IMG/VR virus record: IMGVR_UViG_3300010399_000054
Span: 1-43,250 of that record
DNA: 43,250 bases
Reading direction: 5' to 3' (one strand)
Source of the DNA: a virus
Shown piece after piece: positions 6,362-11,999 of the stretch; within the stretch, counting starts at the first letter, position 1; the number at the start of each line of letters is the position of its first letter. The translations under genes were made by a program, and so were the position numbers. The notes below the pieces were generated by a model. That model was not told the origin of the DNA, did no database searches, and saw only the letters and a list, made by a program, of their open reading frames with translations.

Positions 6362-6540
6362 GCGGCTTGCTTCGATTCTTCGAGTAGTCGCGCTACTGCA
6401 ACCGTAAGATTGATGCCAGGGAATATCTCGTGGAACCGAGCGGCTTGGAATTCGTCCAGCTCGATGGTGATTTTCAGTCCCCCATCGGCGGTCGTTCGAT
6501 AGCCTGAGAGAATCCCCATGATGGCCATTGGATCGGTCAC
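6358..6540 (-). CDS. Small hypothetical protein (60 aa)
   Basis: The product begins MTDPMAIMGILSGYRTT and continues with a beta strand (GGLKITIELDEFQAARF) and a helix (LTVAVARLLEESKQ). It is coupled on both sides by ATGA and lies between the exonuclease and the YbcO-like nuclease. It may be an accessory of the recombination module, but nothing in the sequence proves that. Confidence 0.6.
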   Translation of the reverse strand: MTDPMAIMGILSGYRTTADGGLKITIELDEFQAARFHEIFPGINLTVAVARLLEESKQAA

Positions 6541-7355
6541 GCTGCCTCCAGAGAAAAGGTTGAGTTGTAGCCTCTACGAATCTGCCATGCCCGAAGGAAA
6601 CATCGGAACACTTCCCAGCCATCTTGAATCTCACACTCGTCCCATTCGCGCACTCGGATTAGACCGGGCACCCGAATACTCACGAAAACATTCAAACACT
6701 CGGCTTTGGGTATGCGGAAGCCTTCCCTATAAGCGGCAAGCTGAGAGGCGTGCTCAGGATAGGCGAGATCCTTTGCTTGCTTTTCGGGGCCGAAATCCTT
6801 GCACTTGAAGTCGAGTACGATCTGTAGAGATCGGTTCAGGAGATCGCACTTCCCTCCGAATCCCAGAGGGTGAGCAAAGGAGCGCTCAGCCTCCCACGGA
6901 AGCGACGGCTGCGGATAACGCTGCTTCAGCCATTCCGTGAAAGGAAGAACGTAGGGCATATCTTCGGCGGCTGTCGGCTGACCCTCGAAATATCCCTCAA
7001 GGGCAGCATGAATCTGTGTCCCTCTGGCTGCGGCGTTCTTCGCTTGCTGTTGAGAGTCTTCCCGAGCCCGAATCAAGAAAGCCTCTTCGGACTCGTCCTT
7101 CAGTCGCGGAAGAGTGAGCGCAGAGAGCAGTGCTTGCTCGATCTGCCACTTCACCAAAATAGGTTTGTGTTCCATACCCGCAATAGTCGAGACACCCGGA
7201 ACCAGGCCAAGGGAACGAGCATCCCGGAGGGTTACAGGGCGCATCAGCCCGTTACCCTTGGCCCGGATTTCATACACTGGAGCACCATCCTTCGCATACC
7301 AATGACCAGCCTCGCTCGGGCGACCGGTCGAAGTGTCTTGTGCGATGATGGCCAT
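6537..7355 (-). CDS. PD-(D/E)XK exonuclease, RecB/Cas4-like (272 aa)
   Basis: The nuclease fold is visible in order: GVSTIAG (54-60), RGTQIHAALE (111-120, His116), GGKCDLL (Asp171), IVLDFKCKD (Asp182, Lys184) and QLAAYR (205-210). This is the set used by RecB-type phage exonucleases that make single-strand tails for annealing. The gene directly follows the SSB-like gene with a TGATG junction. Like that gene it starts MAIIA. The role is probably phage recombination, possibly replication restart. Confidence 0.85.
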   Translation of the reverse strand: MAIIAQDTSTGRPSEAGHWYAKDGAPVYEIRAKGNGLMRPVTLRDARSLGLVPGVSTIAGMEHKPILVKWQIEQALLSALTLPRLKDESEEAFLIRAREDSQQQAKNAAARGTQIHAALEGYFEGQPTAAEDMPYVLPFTEWLKQRYPQPSLPWEAERSFAHPLGFGGKCDLLNRSLQIVLDFKCKDFGPEKQAKDLAYPEHASQLAAYREGFRIPKAECLNVFVSIRVPGLIRVREWDECEIQDGWEVFRCFLRAWQIRRGYNSTFSLEAA

Positions 7356-7984
7356 CAGAAAGGGATATCGTCGTCAAAATCACCGGCCGGAACCGAAGCA
7401 TTCGCGGCATGCGCACTAGGGGCGGCAATCCGGGTTTCGAGTTTTTCCTTGATCCAGTTCGGAAGGTGCTCGTAAGCCTCAGGATCTGGATCGTCCAAGG
7501 AATACACCACGACTCCAACTTCTGATTTCGCGCCCCGCGCGCGTTCCCGTTGATCGCGGCTAATGCCCATGATACCTGTGATATTGGCGTAGGTCTTATT
7601 CCCGCTCTCCTTGTGCTGGACCATGATCTGACAGCAGGTCCCTGCGATTTTCGTCACATCAAACCCGCGCAGTTCTTCGGGAGTAAAGGCTTTCCCCCTC
7701 CAGTTTTCGAGATCCTTTCGCAAGTTGGCTTTTTCCGAGAGAGAGAGCGTATAGGTGCGACCAATGGAACAGGGGCCTTCTACCTGTCTACCGTCCTTTT
7801 CGTAGGTCACGCGCTCGTCGGGGACTTCCCACCTCAGATAGATTTGATGTTGGGATTTCGCCTCGCCTTTAAAGGTGGTTTCTTGGATACCGAGATCCAC
7901 CACCATGTTACAGATCGCGAAATGACACCCGGCAGGGACCTTTTTGAAATCCTTGCCTCCGTTATCTTCAGCGATGATCGCCAT
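7355..7984 (-). CDS. SSB-like single-stranded DNA-binding protein (209 aa)
   Basis: The protein has a beta-rich body (about 15-150) and ends in DFDDDIPF, the acidic hydrophobic-tipped tail typical of single-stranded DNA-binding proteins that recruit partners. GGAG lies seven bases before ATG 7984. Its position directly before an exonuclease fits a recombination pair. No RecT/Beta/Erf annealase is evident, so this protein may also fill that role. The fold is inferred, not proven. Confidence 0.7.
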   Translation of the reverse strand: MAIIAEDNGGKDFKKVPAGCHFAICNMVVDLGIQETTFKGEAKSQHQIYLRWEVPDERVTYEKDGRQVEGPCSIGRTYTLSLSEKANLRKDLENWRGKAFTPEELRGFDVTKIAGTCCQIMVQHKESGNKTYANITGIMGISRDQRERARGAKSEVGVVVYSLDDPDPEAYEHLPNWIKEKLETRIAAPSAHAANASVPAGDFDDDIPF

Positions 7985-8147
7985 CGTTCGTCTCCGTTCG
8001 TAATGCGGCCTCAGCCGCGAGTTGAATCAACCAGTCGAAATAACCGGGATCAGCTTTGAGTGCGGCTTCCTCCTCTCGATAGCGACGCTCTTGGAGTTCT
8101 TGTTCGGCCCAGGCAGCATCGATCTCGTCTTGAAGATCCTCATCCAC
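7968..8147 (-). CDS. Small acidic hypothetical protein (59 aa)
   Basis: GTG 8147 has GGGGAG five bases upstream and overlaps the preceding stop. The gene overlaps the SSB-like start by 17 bases. The product is highly charged and helical (EDLQDEIDAAWAEQELQERR), with GYFDWLIQLAAEAAL near the end. Function unknown. Its tight coupling to the SSB-like gene hints at a recombination accessory. Confidence 0.55.
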   Translation of the reverse strand: MDEDLQDEIDAAWAEQELQERRYREEEAALKADPGYFDWLIQLAAEAALRTETNDGDHR

Positions 8148-8328
8148 AATCGCTCCCCATCGGATCGCGGTCTAGCGGATCAGGCAGAAACCGCGACATC
8201 TGCGCGTCATAGGCATCCGCGCAATCGATATGCGCATAGTCGAATTTGAGGATCGCGTGCGGTGCCAAGGTGTCGAGAAACTCCTTGCACACGCAGCAGA
8301 TCGCAGCCGTGGATGTTTGTGCGTCCAT
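8140..8328 (-). CDS. Small Cys-rich protein (62 aa)
   Basis: ATG 8328 has GGAG nine bases upstream. CCVCKEF (residues 11-17) and a later Cys in AHIDCADAY suggest a metal site. The C-terminus overlaps the next gene by 8 bases. No recognised family. Confidence 0.6.
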   Translation of the reverse strand: MDAQTSTAAICCVCKEFLDTLAPHAILKFDYAHIDCADAYDAQMSRFLPDPLDRDPMGSDCG

Positions 8329-8331
8329 TAG

Positions 8332-8400
8332 TCAAGGCTCCTCCACGCACCAACCACGTGCAAATGGTTTACGACCGCAGATTGAACATGGAGCGCGCAT
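8332..8400 (-). CDS. Micro-protein with half zinc-knuckle motif (22 aa)
   Basis: This 22-codon frame joins the upstream gene through TAATG and ends three bases before the next ATG, so it fills an otherwise empty slot in the tiled operon. The product holds CSICGRKPFARGWC, which resembles the Cys-rich start of HNH homing endonucleases (C-x2-C...ARGWC). It may be a real micro-gene or a leftover of an endonuclease. Evidence is positional and motif-level only. Confidence 0.4.
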   Translation of the reverse strand: MRAPCSICGRKPFARGWCVEEP

Positions 8401-8591
8401 TAAAATCCTCTACGGGTAAGTTGGTTCATCTGCACTTCAAACTGACCGGTGCGCTCGCACTGCGGAGAGGGCGGTCCGAGCCGTCGCTTGCGGCGCGGAG
8501 TTTTCTGGAGTTGCTCGGCGAGGAACTGACACAGCCACAGAATCGCCAGACACCAGAGCAGGAAGTCCATGAGTGCGTGATGGAAGCTCAT
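8400..8591 (-). CDS. Small membrane protein (63 aa)
   Basis: Residues 8-25 (MDFLLWCLAILWLCQFLA) form one membrane helix, followed by a basic stretch (KTPRRKRRLG) that should stay inside the cell. It is ATGA-coupled to the first gene of the operon. Function unknown. An early small membrane protein could affect host energy state or exclude other phages, which is only a guess. Confidence 0.55.
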   Translation of the reverse strand: MSFHHALMDFLLWCLAILWLCQFLAEQLQKTPRRKRRLGPPSPQCERTGQFEVQMNQLTRRGF

Positions 8592-8767
8592 GCGTGCACC
8601 GGGAGTTTGAAATCTGGGAAGCTGCGCTCGACCAGCGTGCGGGCTTCCTCAATGCCATCGGCTTTCCCCTCGCGGTACCCCTGCAGACGTCCCTCTTCGA
8701 GACCCGCTCGATAAGCCTTGGCGAGAGCATCCGCCTGGGACTTCAGCATTTCTGTGAGATCGTGCAC
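8588..8767 (-). CDS. First gene of the PL operon, hypothetical helical protein (59 aa)
   Basis: I start at GTG 8767 because GGGAG lies six bases upstream. A TTG at 8785 would add six residues without a ribosome site. The product is a charged helix (SQADALAKAYRAGLEEGR) with a short tail. It occupies the place of lambda N but is not arginine-rich, so I see no support for an N-type antiterminator. It is the first gene downstream of the PL-like promoter. Confidence 0.6.
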   Translation of the reverse strand: MHDLTEMLKSQADALAKAYRAGLEEGRLQGYREGKADGIEEARTLVERSFPDFKLPVHA

Positions 8768-8801
8768 TTCGTTCTCCCATCGCAATTCAGCGTGTAGGGA
8801 G

Positions 8802-8830
8802 AGCGTAAGGAAAGTTTATCCTAGCGTCAA
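8802..8830 (-). promoter_or_regulatory. PL-like leftward promoter
   Basis: On the minus strand TTGACG (8830-8825) and TACGCT (8807-8802) are spaced by 17 bases. The spacer contains the operator GGATAAACTTTCC (8821-8809), and a second operator abuts the -35 box. The transcript would begin near 8795 and enter the 8767 gene. This mirrors lambda PL, with operators overlapping the promoter. Confidence 0.65.
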
Positions 8831-8843
8831 GGATTATTTATCC
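8809..8843. promoter_or_regulatory. Left operator pair (OL1, OL2)
   Basis: There are two 13-bp quasi-palindromes in the same orientation, read on the minus strand: GGATAAACTTTCC at 8821-8809 and GGATAAATAATCC at 8843-8831, centres 22 bp apart. The second is identical to the right operator at 9334-9346. The spacing puts both on the same helix face, as expected for cooperative repressor binding. Confidence 0.7.
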
Positions 8844-8949
8844 CAACGATGGCAAAAGTTTGTCGCAGTGCAGTGGAAACTATAAAGAAATCAGAAGCAG
8901 TGCAATATTCAGCGCGGCCGTTGCAGTATTTTCAGTACGGCGGCATCCG

Positions 8950-9282
8950 TCAGGCGACGTTGCGTTTTTCTTGCCTTAGGCTGGAGTGGTGCGCCTTGAA
9001 AGGGACATTACCCGCGAACAAGTATGTGATGTGGGTCTTGGTGAGTTCGCAGAAGGCGTATATCAGATCATGGCGCAGTAGGGAGCCTTTGGAATCGAGC
9101 TTCTCGTATTTGCGGTAAGTATCGTAGGACACCGTACGACCTGACATCCGTTCAAGCTCAGTAGCAAACTCGGCCGGACTCATTCCGGTGCTCTCACGCC
9201 GCTCTATGACCCGCTTGATGAAGGCGAGCTTCCATTCAAGAGCACTGCTAGGCCTACGTCCCGGTGTTCCCATGCTGGACAT
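8950..9282 (-). CDS. CI-like XRE-family repressor without peptidase domain (110 aa)
   Basis: Residues about 12-75 carry a helix-turn-helix core (WKLAFIKRVIERRESTGMSP, AEFATELERMSGRTVSYDTYRKYEKL). The C-terminal part (LIYAFCELTKTHITYLFAG) has the usual end of small XRE domains. At 110 residues it lacks the LexA/CI self-cleaving domain, so induction cannot work as in lambda. ATG 9282 has no ribosome site, and the PRM-like promoter predicts a transcript starting only a few bases upstream. It is flanked by operators on both sides, as cI is in lambda. Confidence 0.75.
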   Translation of the reverse strand: MSSMGTPGRRPSSALEWKLAFIKRVIERRESTGMSPAEFATELERMSGRTVSYDTYRKYEKLDSKGSLLRHDLIYAFCELTKTHITYLFAGNVPFKAHHSSLRQEKRNVA

Positions 9283-9290
9283 GATTAACC

Positions 9291-9346
9291 GGATATAATT
9301 TCCAGTCACGGGAGACGTAATCCGTCCTTTACAGGATAAATAATCC
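9291..9346. promoter_or_regulatory. Right operator triplet (OR1, OR2, OR3)
   Basis: Three related 13-mers lie in a row on the plus strand: GGATATAATTTCC at 9291-9303 (OR3), GGAGACGTAATCC at 9311-9323 (OR2) and GGATAAATAATCC at 9334-9346 (OR1). Centres are 20 and 23 bp apart. OR1 fills the spacer of the PR-like promoter, OR2 covers the -35 of PRM and OR3 covers its -10. This reproduces lambda OR logic: repressor at OR1/OR2 shuts PR, and Cro at OR3 shuts PRM. Confidence 0.7.
9292..9320 (-). promoter_or_regulatory. PRM-like promoter for the repressor
   Basis: On the minus strand TTACGT (9320-9315) and TATATC (9297-9292) are 17 bases apart. The predicted start is near 9285, three bases before the repressor ATG at 9282, so the transcript would be almost leaderless, like lambda cI from PRM. 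The -35 is weak, which fits a promoter needing activation by repressor bound next to it. Confidence 0.55.
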
Positions 9347-9356
9347 TCGGTATAAG
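9328..9356 (+). promoter_or_regulatory. PR-like rightward promoter
   Basis: TTTACA (9328-9333) and TATAAG (9351-9356) are separated by exactly 17 bases, and the spacer holds OR1. The predicted transcript start (about 9363) coincides with the Cro ATG at 9364. The purine-rich GGGAGG just upstream is then probably promoter DNA and not a ribosome site. Confidence 0.7.
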
Positions 9357-9363
9357 GGAGGAT

Positions 9364-9645
9364 ATGGCCAAAGTCGTGGACATTTTCAAGCTATGGGATT
9401 CGACCACTGTCTTCGCGAAAGCAATCTCGGCTAAGCCGGATACGGTGCGCAAGTGGAAGAAGTTTGGACGCATTCCACAGGATGCATGGCCAAGCGTCAT
9501 CGTGGCTGCAGCACTCAAGGGCTGCGAACTGACCGTCGAGGACATCATCGCCGCCAACACTCCCATGAAGCAGAGAGGGCGACCTGCGCATAAGCCGAAA
9601 GCTTCAAAGAATCGACGGCGCGGCGACATCGCGCTACCTGCCTAG
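9364..9645 (+). CDS. Cro-like transcriptional regulator (93 aa)
   Basis: Residues 6-60 form a small helix-turn-helix of the Cro type (IFKLWDSTTVFAKAISAKPD, TVRKWKKFGRIPQDAW, then SVIVAAALKGCELTVEDI). A basic tail (RGRPAHKPKASKNRRRG) follows. The position, first gene rightward from the divergent promoter and facing the repressor, is that of lambda cro. GGAG is only three bases from ATG 9364, too close for normal initiation, so leaderless translation is likely. Confidence 0.8.
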   Translation: MAKVVDIFKLWDSTTVFAKAISAKPDTVRKWKKFGRIPQDAWPSVIVAAALKGCELTVEDIIAANTPMKQRGRPAHKPKASKNRRRGDIALPA

Positions 9646-9650
9646 TTAAT

Positions 9651-9710
9651 TGTTATGTCGATCATCCTGACACAGCACCCTGGGCTTCGGTAGTGCAACG
9701 CAACATAACA
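9651..9710 (+). other. Inverted repeat downstream of cro
   Basis: TGTTATGT at 9651-9658 and ACATAACA at 9703-9710 are perfect 8-bp inverted arms. A 44-base interior contains a further short GCAC/GTGC pairing. It lies immediately after the Cro stop and before the two terminator-like hairpins, so it may be part of a leader or antitermination structure. The 9646-9922 stretch holds no gene that I can support. Confidence 0.35.
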
Positions 9711-9728
9711 TCCGCTGATCATTCGTAC

Positions 9729-9748
9729 AGGGCGAAAGCCTTTTTTTT
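9729..9748 (+). terminator. Short hairpin with eight-T tract
   Basis: AGGGC-GAAA-GCCTT forms a short stem with a GAAA tetraloop and runs into eight T residues (9741-9748). The stem is small, but the U-tract is long. This is a plausible early rightward terminator after cro, comparable in position to lambda tR1. Confidence 0.45.
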
Positions 9749-9786
9749 CCGGCCAAATAGCAACGTCAAGGCCGTAGTCTCCCTCG

Positions 9787-9810
9787 GCGAGTGGTTTTCA
9801 CTCGCTCTTT
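9787..9810 (+). promoter_or_regulatory. Hairpin plus boxA-like element (nut-like)
   Basis: GCGAGTG (9787-9793) pairs with CACTCGC (9799-9805) around a GTTTT loop. CGCTCTTT (9803-9810) matches the boxA consensus used for NusB/NusE-dependent antitermination. It lies just before a strong terminator. Order differs from lambda nut, where boxA precedes boxB, and no N protein is recognised, so this is tentative. Confidence 0.35.
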
Positions 9811-9811
9811 C

Positions 9812-9850
9812 AGCCCGGATAGCCGGCGTTCCCGGTGTCCGGGCTTTTTC
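9812..9850 (+). terminator. Intrinsic terminator between cro and the winged-helix gene
   Basis: AGCCCGGA (9812-9819) pairs with TCCGGGCT (9838-9845), and the 3' arm leads into TTTTTC. The 18-base loop contains a second possible GC pairing. It would stop PR transcripts about 490 bases from the promoter unless antiterminated. Confidence 0.6.
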
Positions 9851-9922
9851 TTCCTCCCCGTCCACACAGCCGCGTAATGGCGAGGTGCTACCCGTCGAAG
9901 ATCGGCAGCCGGGGAGATCCTC

Positions 9923-10237
9923 GTGAACCAACTGGATTTGGTCGAGGAAATCAACCGTCGAGTGCATTTAGACGGAATCACCTATTCACCCGAATTCGAT
10001 TACGAGCGTTTAGGTGCGCAGCTAAAGCGGGTTTTCTCAGTCATTCGGGATGGGCACTGGTACACGCTCCGAGAGCTTTCCCACATAACGGGGGATGCTT
10101 CCGAAGCCGCTATTAGCGCTCGTCTGCGGGACTTACGGAAACCGAAGTTTGGGGGCTTTCAGATCGACCGACGCCGACGGGGTGACCCGAAGCTCGGGAT
10201 CTGGGAGTACCAAATGAAAAACCCCCGGTGGAAGTGA
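9923..10237 (+). CDS. Winged-helix DNA-binding protein (104 aa)
   Basis: Residues about 28-85 resemble a winged helix: LGAQLKRVFSVIRDGHWYTL, RELSHITGDASEAAISARLR, then a wing (GGFQIDRRRRGDPKLGIWEY). GTG 9923 has GGGAG six bases upstream. It sits where lambda carries cII/O, between the early terminator and a folded gene-free stretch. A role as replication initiator or regulator is possible, but I cannot tell which. Confidence 0.65.
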   Translation: MNQLDLVEEINRRVHLDGITYSPEFDYERLGAQLKRVFSVIRDGHWYTLRELSHITGDASEAAISARLRDLRKPKFGGFQIDRRRRGDPKLGIWEYQMKNPRWK

Positions 10238-10251
10238 TCCATCCGGGGGTT
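10220..10251. terminator. Strong hairpin at the end of the winged-helix gene
   Basis: AACCCCCGG (10220-10228) pairs with CCGGGGGTT (10243-10251), and TGGA/TCCA pairs inside it around AGTGA. On the plus strand only TTCT follows, but on the minus strand the hairpin runs into TTTTTCATTT. It therefore looks better as a leftward terminator, or as the first element of the folded region that follows. Confidence 0.5.
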
Positions 10252-10500
10252 CTGGTAGCGCTGAGACTTTCACGGAACGTGGAAAGTATTAACCAGTTTC
10301 GATCGGATCACAAGGGTCGCACTCCCGGAATACGTGCTGGCTTGTACGCAAGGTCGTACTCAGTCGATAGAGACCAACGCTAAAGGCTGAATTCCGGGCT
10401 CTGCTGACCCAATTGCACCCCGGTCGTAGCGGAACCCCACGAGGTGGGGGCCTGAACAGGGCAGGGCTACCTTAGTACTCCCATACCGGGGGGAAAGGGG
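10252..10500 (+). ncRNA. Gene-free, highly structured region; candidate structured RNA
   Basis: No open frame of any credible kind crosses these 250 bases. Nested complementary arms are visible. ACTTTCACG pairs with CGT-GGAAAGT around GAA (10266-10287). CCCGGAAT 10324-10331 pairs with ATTCCGGG 10391-10398 and encloses GTACG/CGTAC (10344-10359). CCCCGG 10418-10423 pairs with CCGGGG 10486-10491 and encloses CCCCAC-GAG-GTGGGG (10435-10449). I do not recognise it as a known RNA class. Strand is assumed from the flanking genes. An origin of replication is an alternative. Confidence 0.5.
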
Positions 10501-10522
10501 TTGAATTTTGTCTGGAGGTTTT

Positions 10523-10759
10523 GTGATTACGACTGGCTACGGTTTTGCGTTCTATCGTTGGCACCGACTTGTATCGGAGAACGTCGTTAGATGTCAGCGC
10601 GGTAGCATTCACCTGATGCTCTGGACCGGTGAGAAATATAACTGCTGGGAACGATTTGCCTCTATGCAATCCGATTCTGCTCCAAAGCTTCTTCCCACAG
10701 AGCCTGTAGGCAACAGGGCACCTGGGAGCGATCGAACGCTTCCGGATGGGCAAAGATGA
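10523..10759 (+). CDS. Possible small hypothetical protein (78 aa)
   Basis: GGAGG lies four bases before GTG 10523, and an in-frame TTG at 10508 is also possible. The first 50 residues look protein-like (YGFAFYRWHRLVSENVVRC, LMLWTGEKYNCWERF), while the last 25 look like translated noncoding sequence. It follows the structured region. I treat it as doubtful. Confidence 0.35.
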   Translation: MITTGYGFAFYRWHRLVSENVVRCQRGSIHLMLWTGEKYNCWERFASMQSDSAPKLLPTEPVGNRAPGSDRTLPDGQR

Positions 10760-10819
10760 TGGCGAGCAATCTGTTCATGGGCTTATCCACGGTTCCCATT
10801 GTAAAGGTTGCCTAAGCAA

Positions 10820-11137
10820 ATGTCATACCCGCCTAGCTACTTTTCCCGAGAAAAAAAGATCAAAACTCATGGGCAGATGCTGGAGACGCTGAAAACCCGC
10901 ACTCAGAGCTGTGCCGAGTCGCGGTCTTTGGAGGGTGAAATCTGGCTCGCCAAACGGTTTCAGCAGCAATGCGGTCAGGACATCTTTGATGGCATCACCG
11001 ATTCCACCGAGCGGCGAATTCGCTTGAGGGCTGGGATCAAGGAGCAGGGGTTGGAATGCGAGATTGTCGGAGCCAAGGAAGGTAAGCCCATTAACTGGCG
11101 CGAAGCCTTCCAGCGTCTCTATCACGAGGCTCTATGA
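10820..11137 (+). CDS. Hypothetical protein upstream of RusA (105 aa)
   Basis: ATG 10820 is used, and an in-frame TTG lies four codons earlier. The product begins MSYPPSYFSREKKIKTHG and is charged and helical, with a central KTRTQSCAESRSLEGEIW segment. It overlaps the resolvase gene by 4 bases (ATGA), which suggests co-expression. Similar small proteins precede rusA in other phages, but I know no function. Confidence 0.6.
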   Translation: MSYPPSYFSREKKIKTHGQMLETLKTRTQSCAESRSLEGEIWLAKRFQQQCGQDIFDGITDSTERRIRLRAGIKEQGLECEIVGAKEGKPINWREAFQRLYHEAL

Positions 11138-11508
11138 TCACACTAACAATTCCGGAAGCGTCCCCAAGTTTGAACGAACATAAATGGAAACATTGGAGTA
11201 AGCATTTAAGACTGCGTAAGCACTGGTCCATGTTGGTTCTAGTGGCGAAGAATGAGGCGAAGATATTCAATGCTCACCCGGTCGATCCCGCGCTCGTCAC
11301 GATCATCCGCGAAGGTCATCGGCTCCTGGATCACGACAACTTCGTAGGTGGGGCTAAAAGCCTGGTGGACTCTTTACGCGATCAACGGTTGATTGCCGAT
11401 GATAGTCCAGCGCATGCGACTTTCACGTACGAGCAGCGTCAGGTCCCGAAAGCAAGTTATCCCCGAACGCTCGTTGAAATTAGACGGGGTAGCTCAAATG
11501 CGGCATGA
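11134..11508 (+). CDS. rusA: RusA-like Holliday junction resolvase (124 aa)
   Basis: RusA enzymes cut four-way DNA junctions formed during recombination or replication. The catalytic signature is clear: LLDHDNFVGGAKSLVDSL with Asp66, Asp68 and Lys75, then IADD with Asp89/Asp90. The start LTIPEASPSLNEHKWKHW is also typical of the family, and the length matches the usual 120 residues. It could clear branched DNA before packaging. It follows the 10820 gene by an ATGA overlap. Confidence 0.85.
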   Translation: MITLTIPEASPSLNEHKWKHWSKHLRLRKHWSMLVLVAKNEAKIFNAHPVDPALVTIIREGHRLLDHDNFVGGAKSLVDSLRDQRLIADDSPAHATFTYEQRQVPKASYPRTLVEIRRGSSNAA

Positions 11509-11546
11509 GATTGATACCGACGGCGTTTTTCTGAGGCTATTTTGCC

Positions 11547-11966
11547 ATGTACGCTAGAAGCGCTAGGAGAGCATTGGCTGGCGAACTCGAGGAAGGTGCA
11601 CCTGGAGTACTTCCTCGCGAATTAATACCCGTGGATCGCATCCTGCAGCGCTGGGACGTGTCGATTGGTACCGGACTGCCATCTGAAGCATGGGATGATA
11701 ATCCTCGCTGCTCTAGACCCACGCCACTGGATGACGATACTGCGATCGTGGTCGATCAGATTATTCTGAAGCTCCCTCCGCGTACTAACCAAGTCATCGT
11801 GGCCTGGTATCGGACTCCACAACCTACCCAGGTGATTGCTCGTCGCCTGAACATGTCTTCCCGCAATTTGGAAAAGGGGCTTAGGGTCTGCCTAGGCTTC
11901 GTGCGATGGCGTTTTGAGGAAAGTGACCACTTACCCCTTGTACGATTGTTGCGGGTTCAGGTATAA
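11547..11966 (+). CDS. Q-like late antiterminator (139 aa)
   Basis: The C-terminal half has a sigma-region-4-like helix-turn-helix (LDDDTAIVVDQIILKLPPR, then PTQVIARRLNMSSRNLEKGL) as in phage Q antitermination proteins. Its place is decisive: last early gene, directly followed by a promoter-like sequence and a strong terminator ahead of all late genes. Residues 1-60 are not conserved in any way that I recognise. Another regulator of late transcription is the main alternative. Confidence 0.6.
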   Translation: MYARSARRALAGELEEGAPGVLPRELIPVDRILQRWDVSIGTGLPSEAWDDNPRCSRPTPLDDDTAIVVDQIILKLPPRTNQVIVAWYRTPQPTQVIARRLNMSSRNLEKGLRVCLGFVRWRFEESDHLPLVRLLRVQV

Positions 11967-11967
11967 A
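11938..11967 (+). promoter_or_regulatory. pR'-like late promoter
   Basis: TTGTAC (11938-11943) and TATAAA (11962-11967) are spaced by 18 bases. The -10 overlaps the TAA stop of the Q-like gene. The transcript would begin near 11974 and meet the terminator at 12000 after about 45 bases, the layout of Q-controlled late promoters. The -35 match is poor. Confidence 0.45.
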
Positions 11968-11999
11968 TCTCAGTCAGACTAGACGTCCCCATCCCCAAG

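Noticed and set aside
8588-8767. First PL-operon gene as an N-type antiterminator.
   Set aside because: It lacks an arginine-rich RNA-binding segment, so position alone does not support N.
10472-10753. A 93-codon minus-strand frame.
   Set aside because: No ribosome site, basic shadow-like composition, and it would oppose the rightward early transcript.
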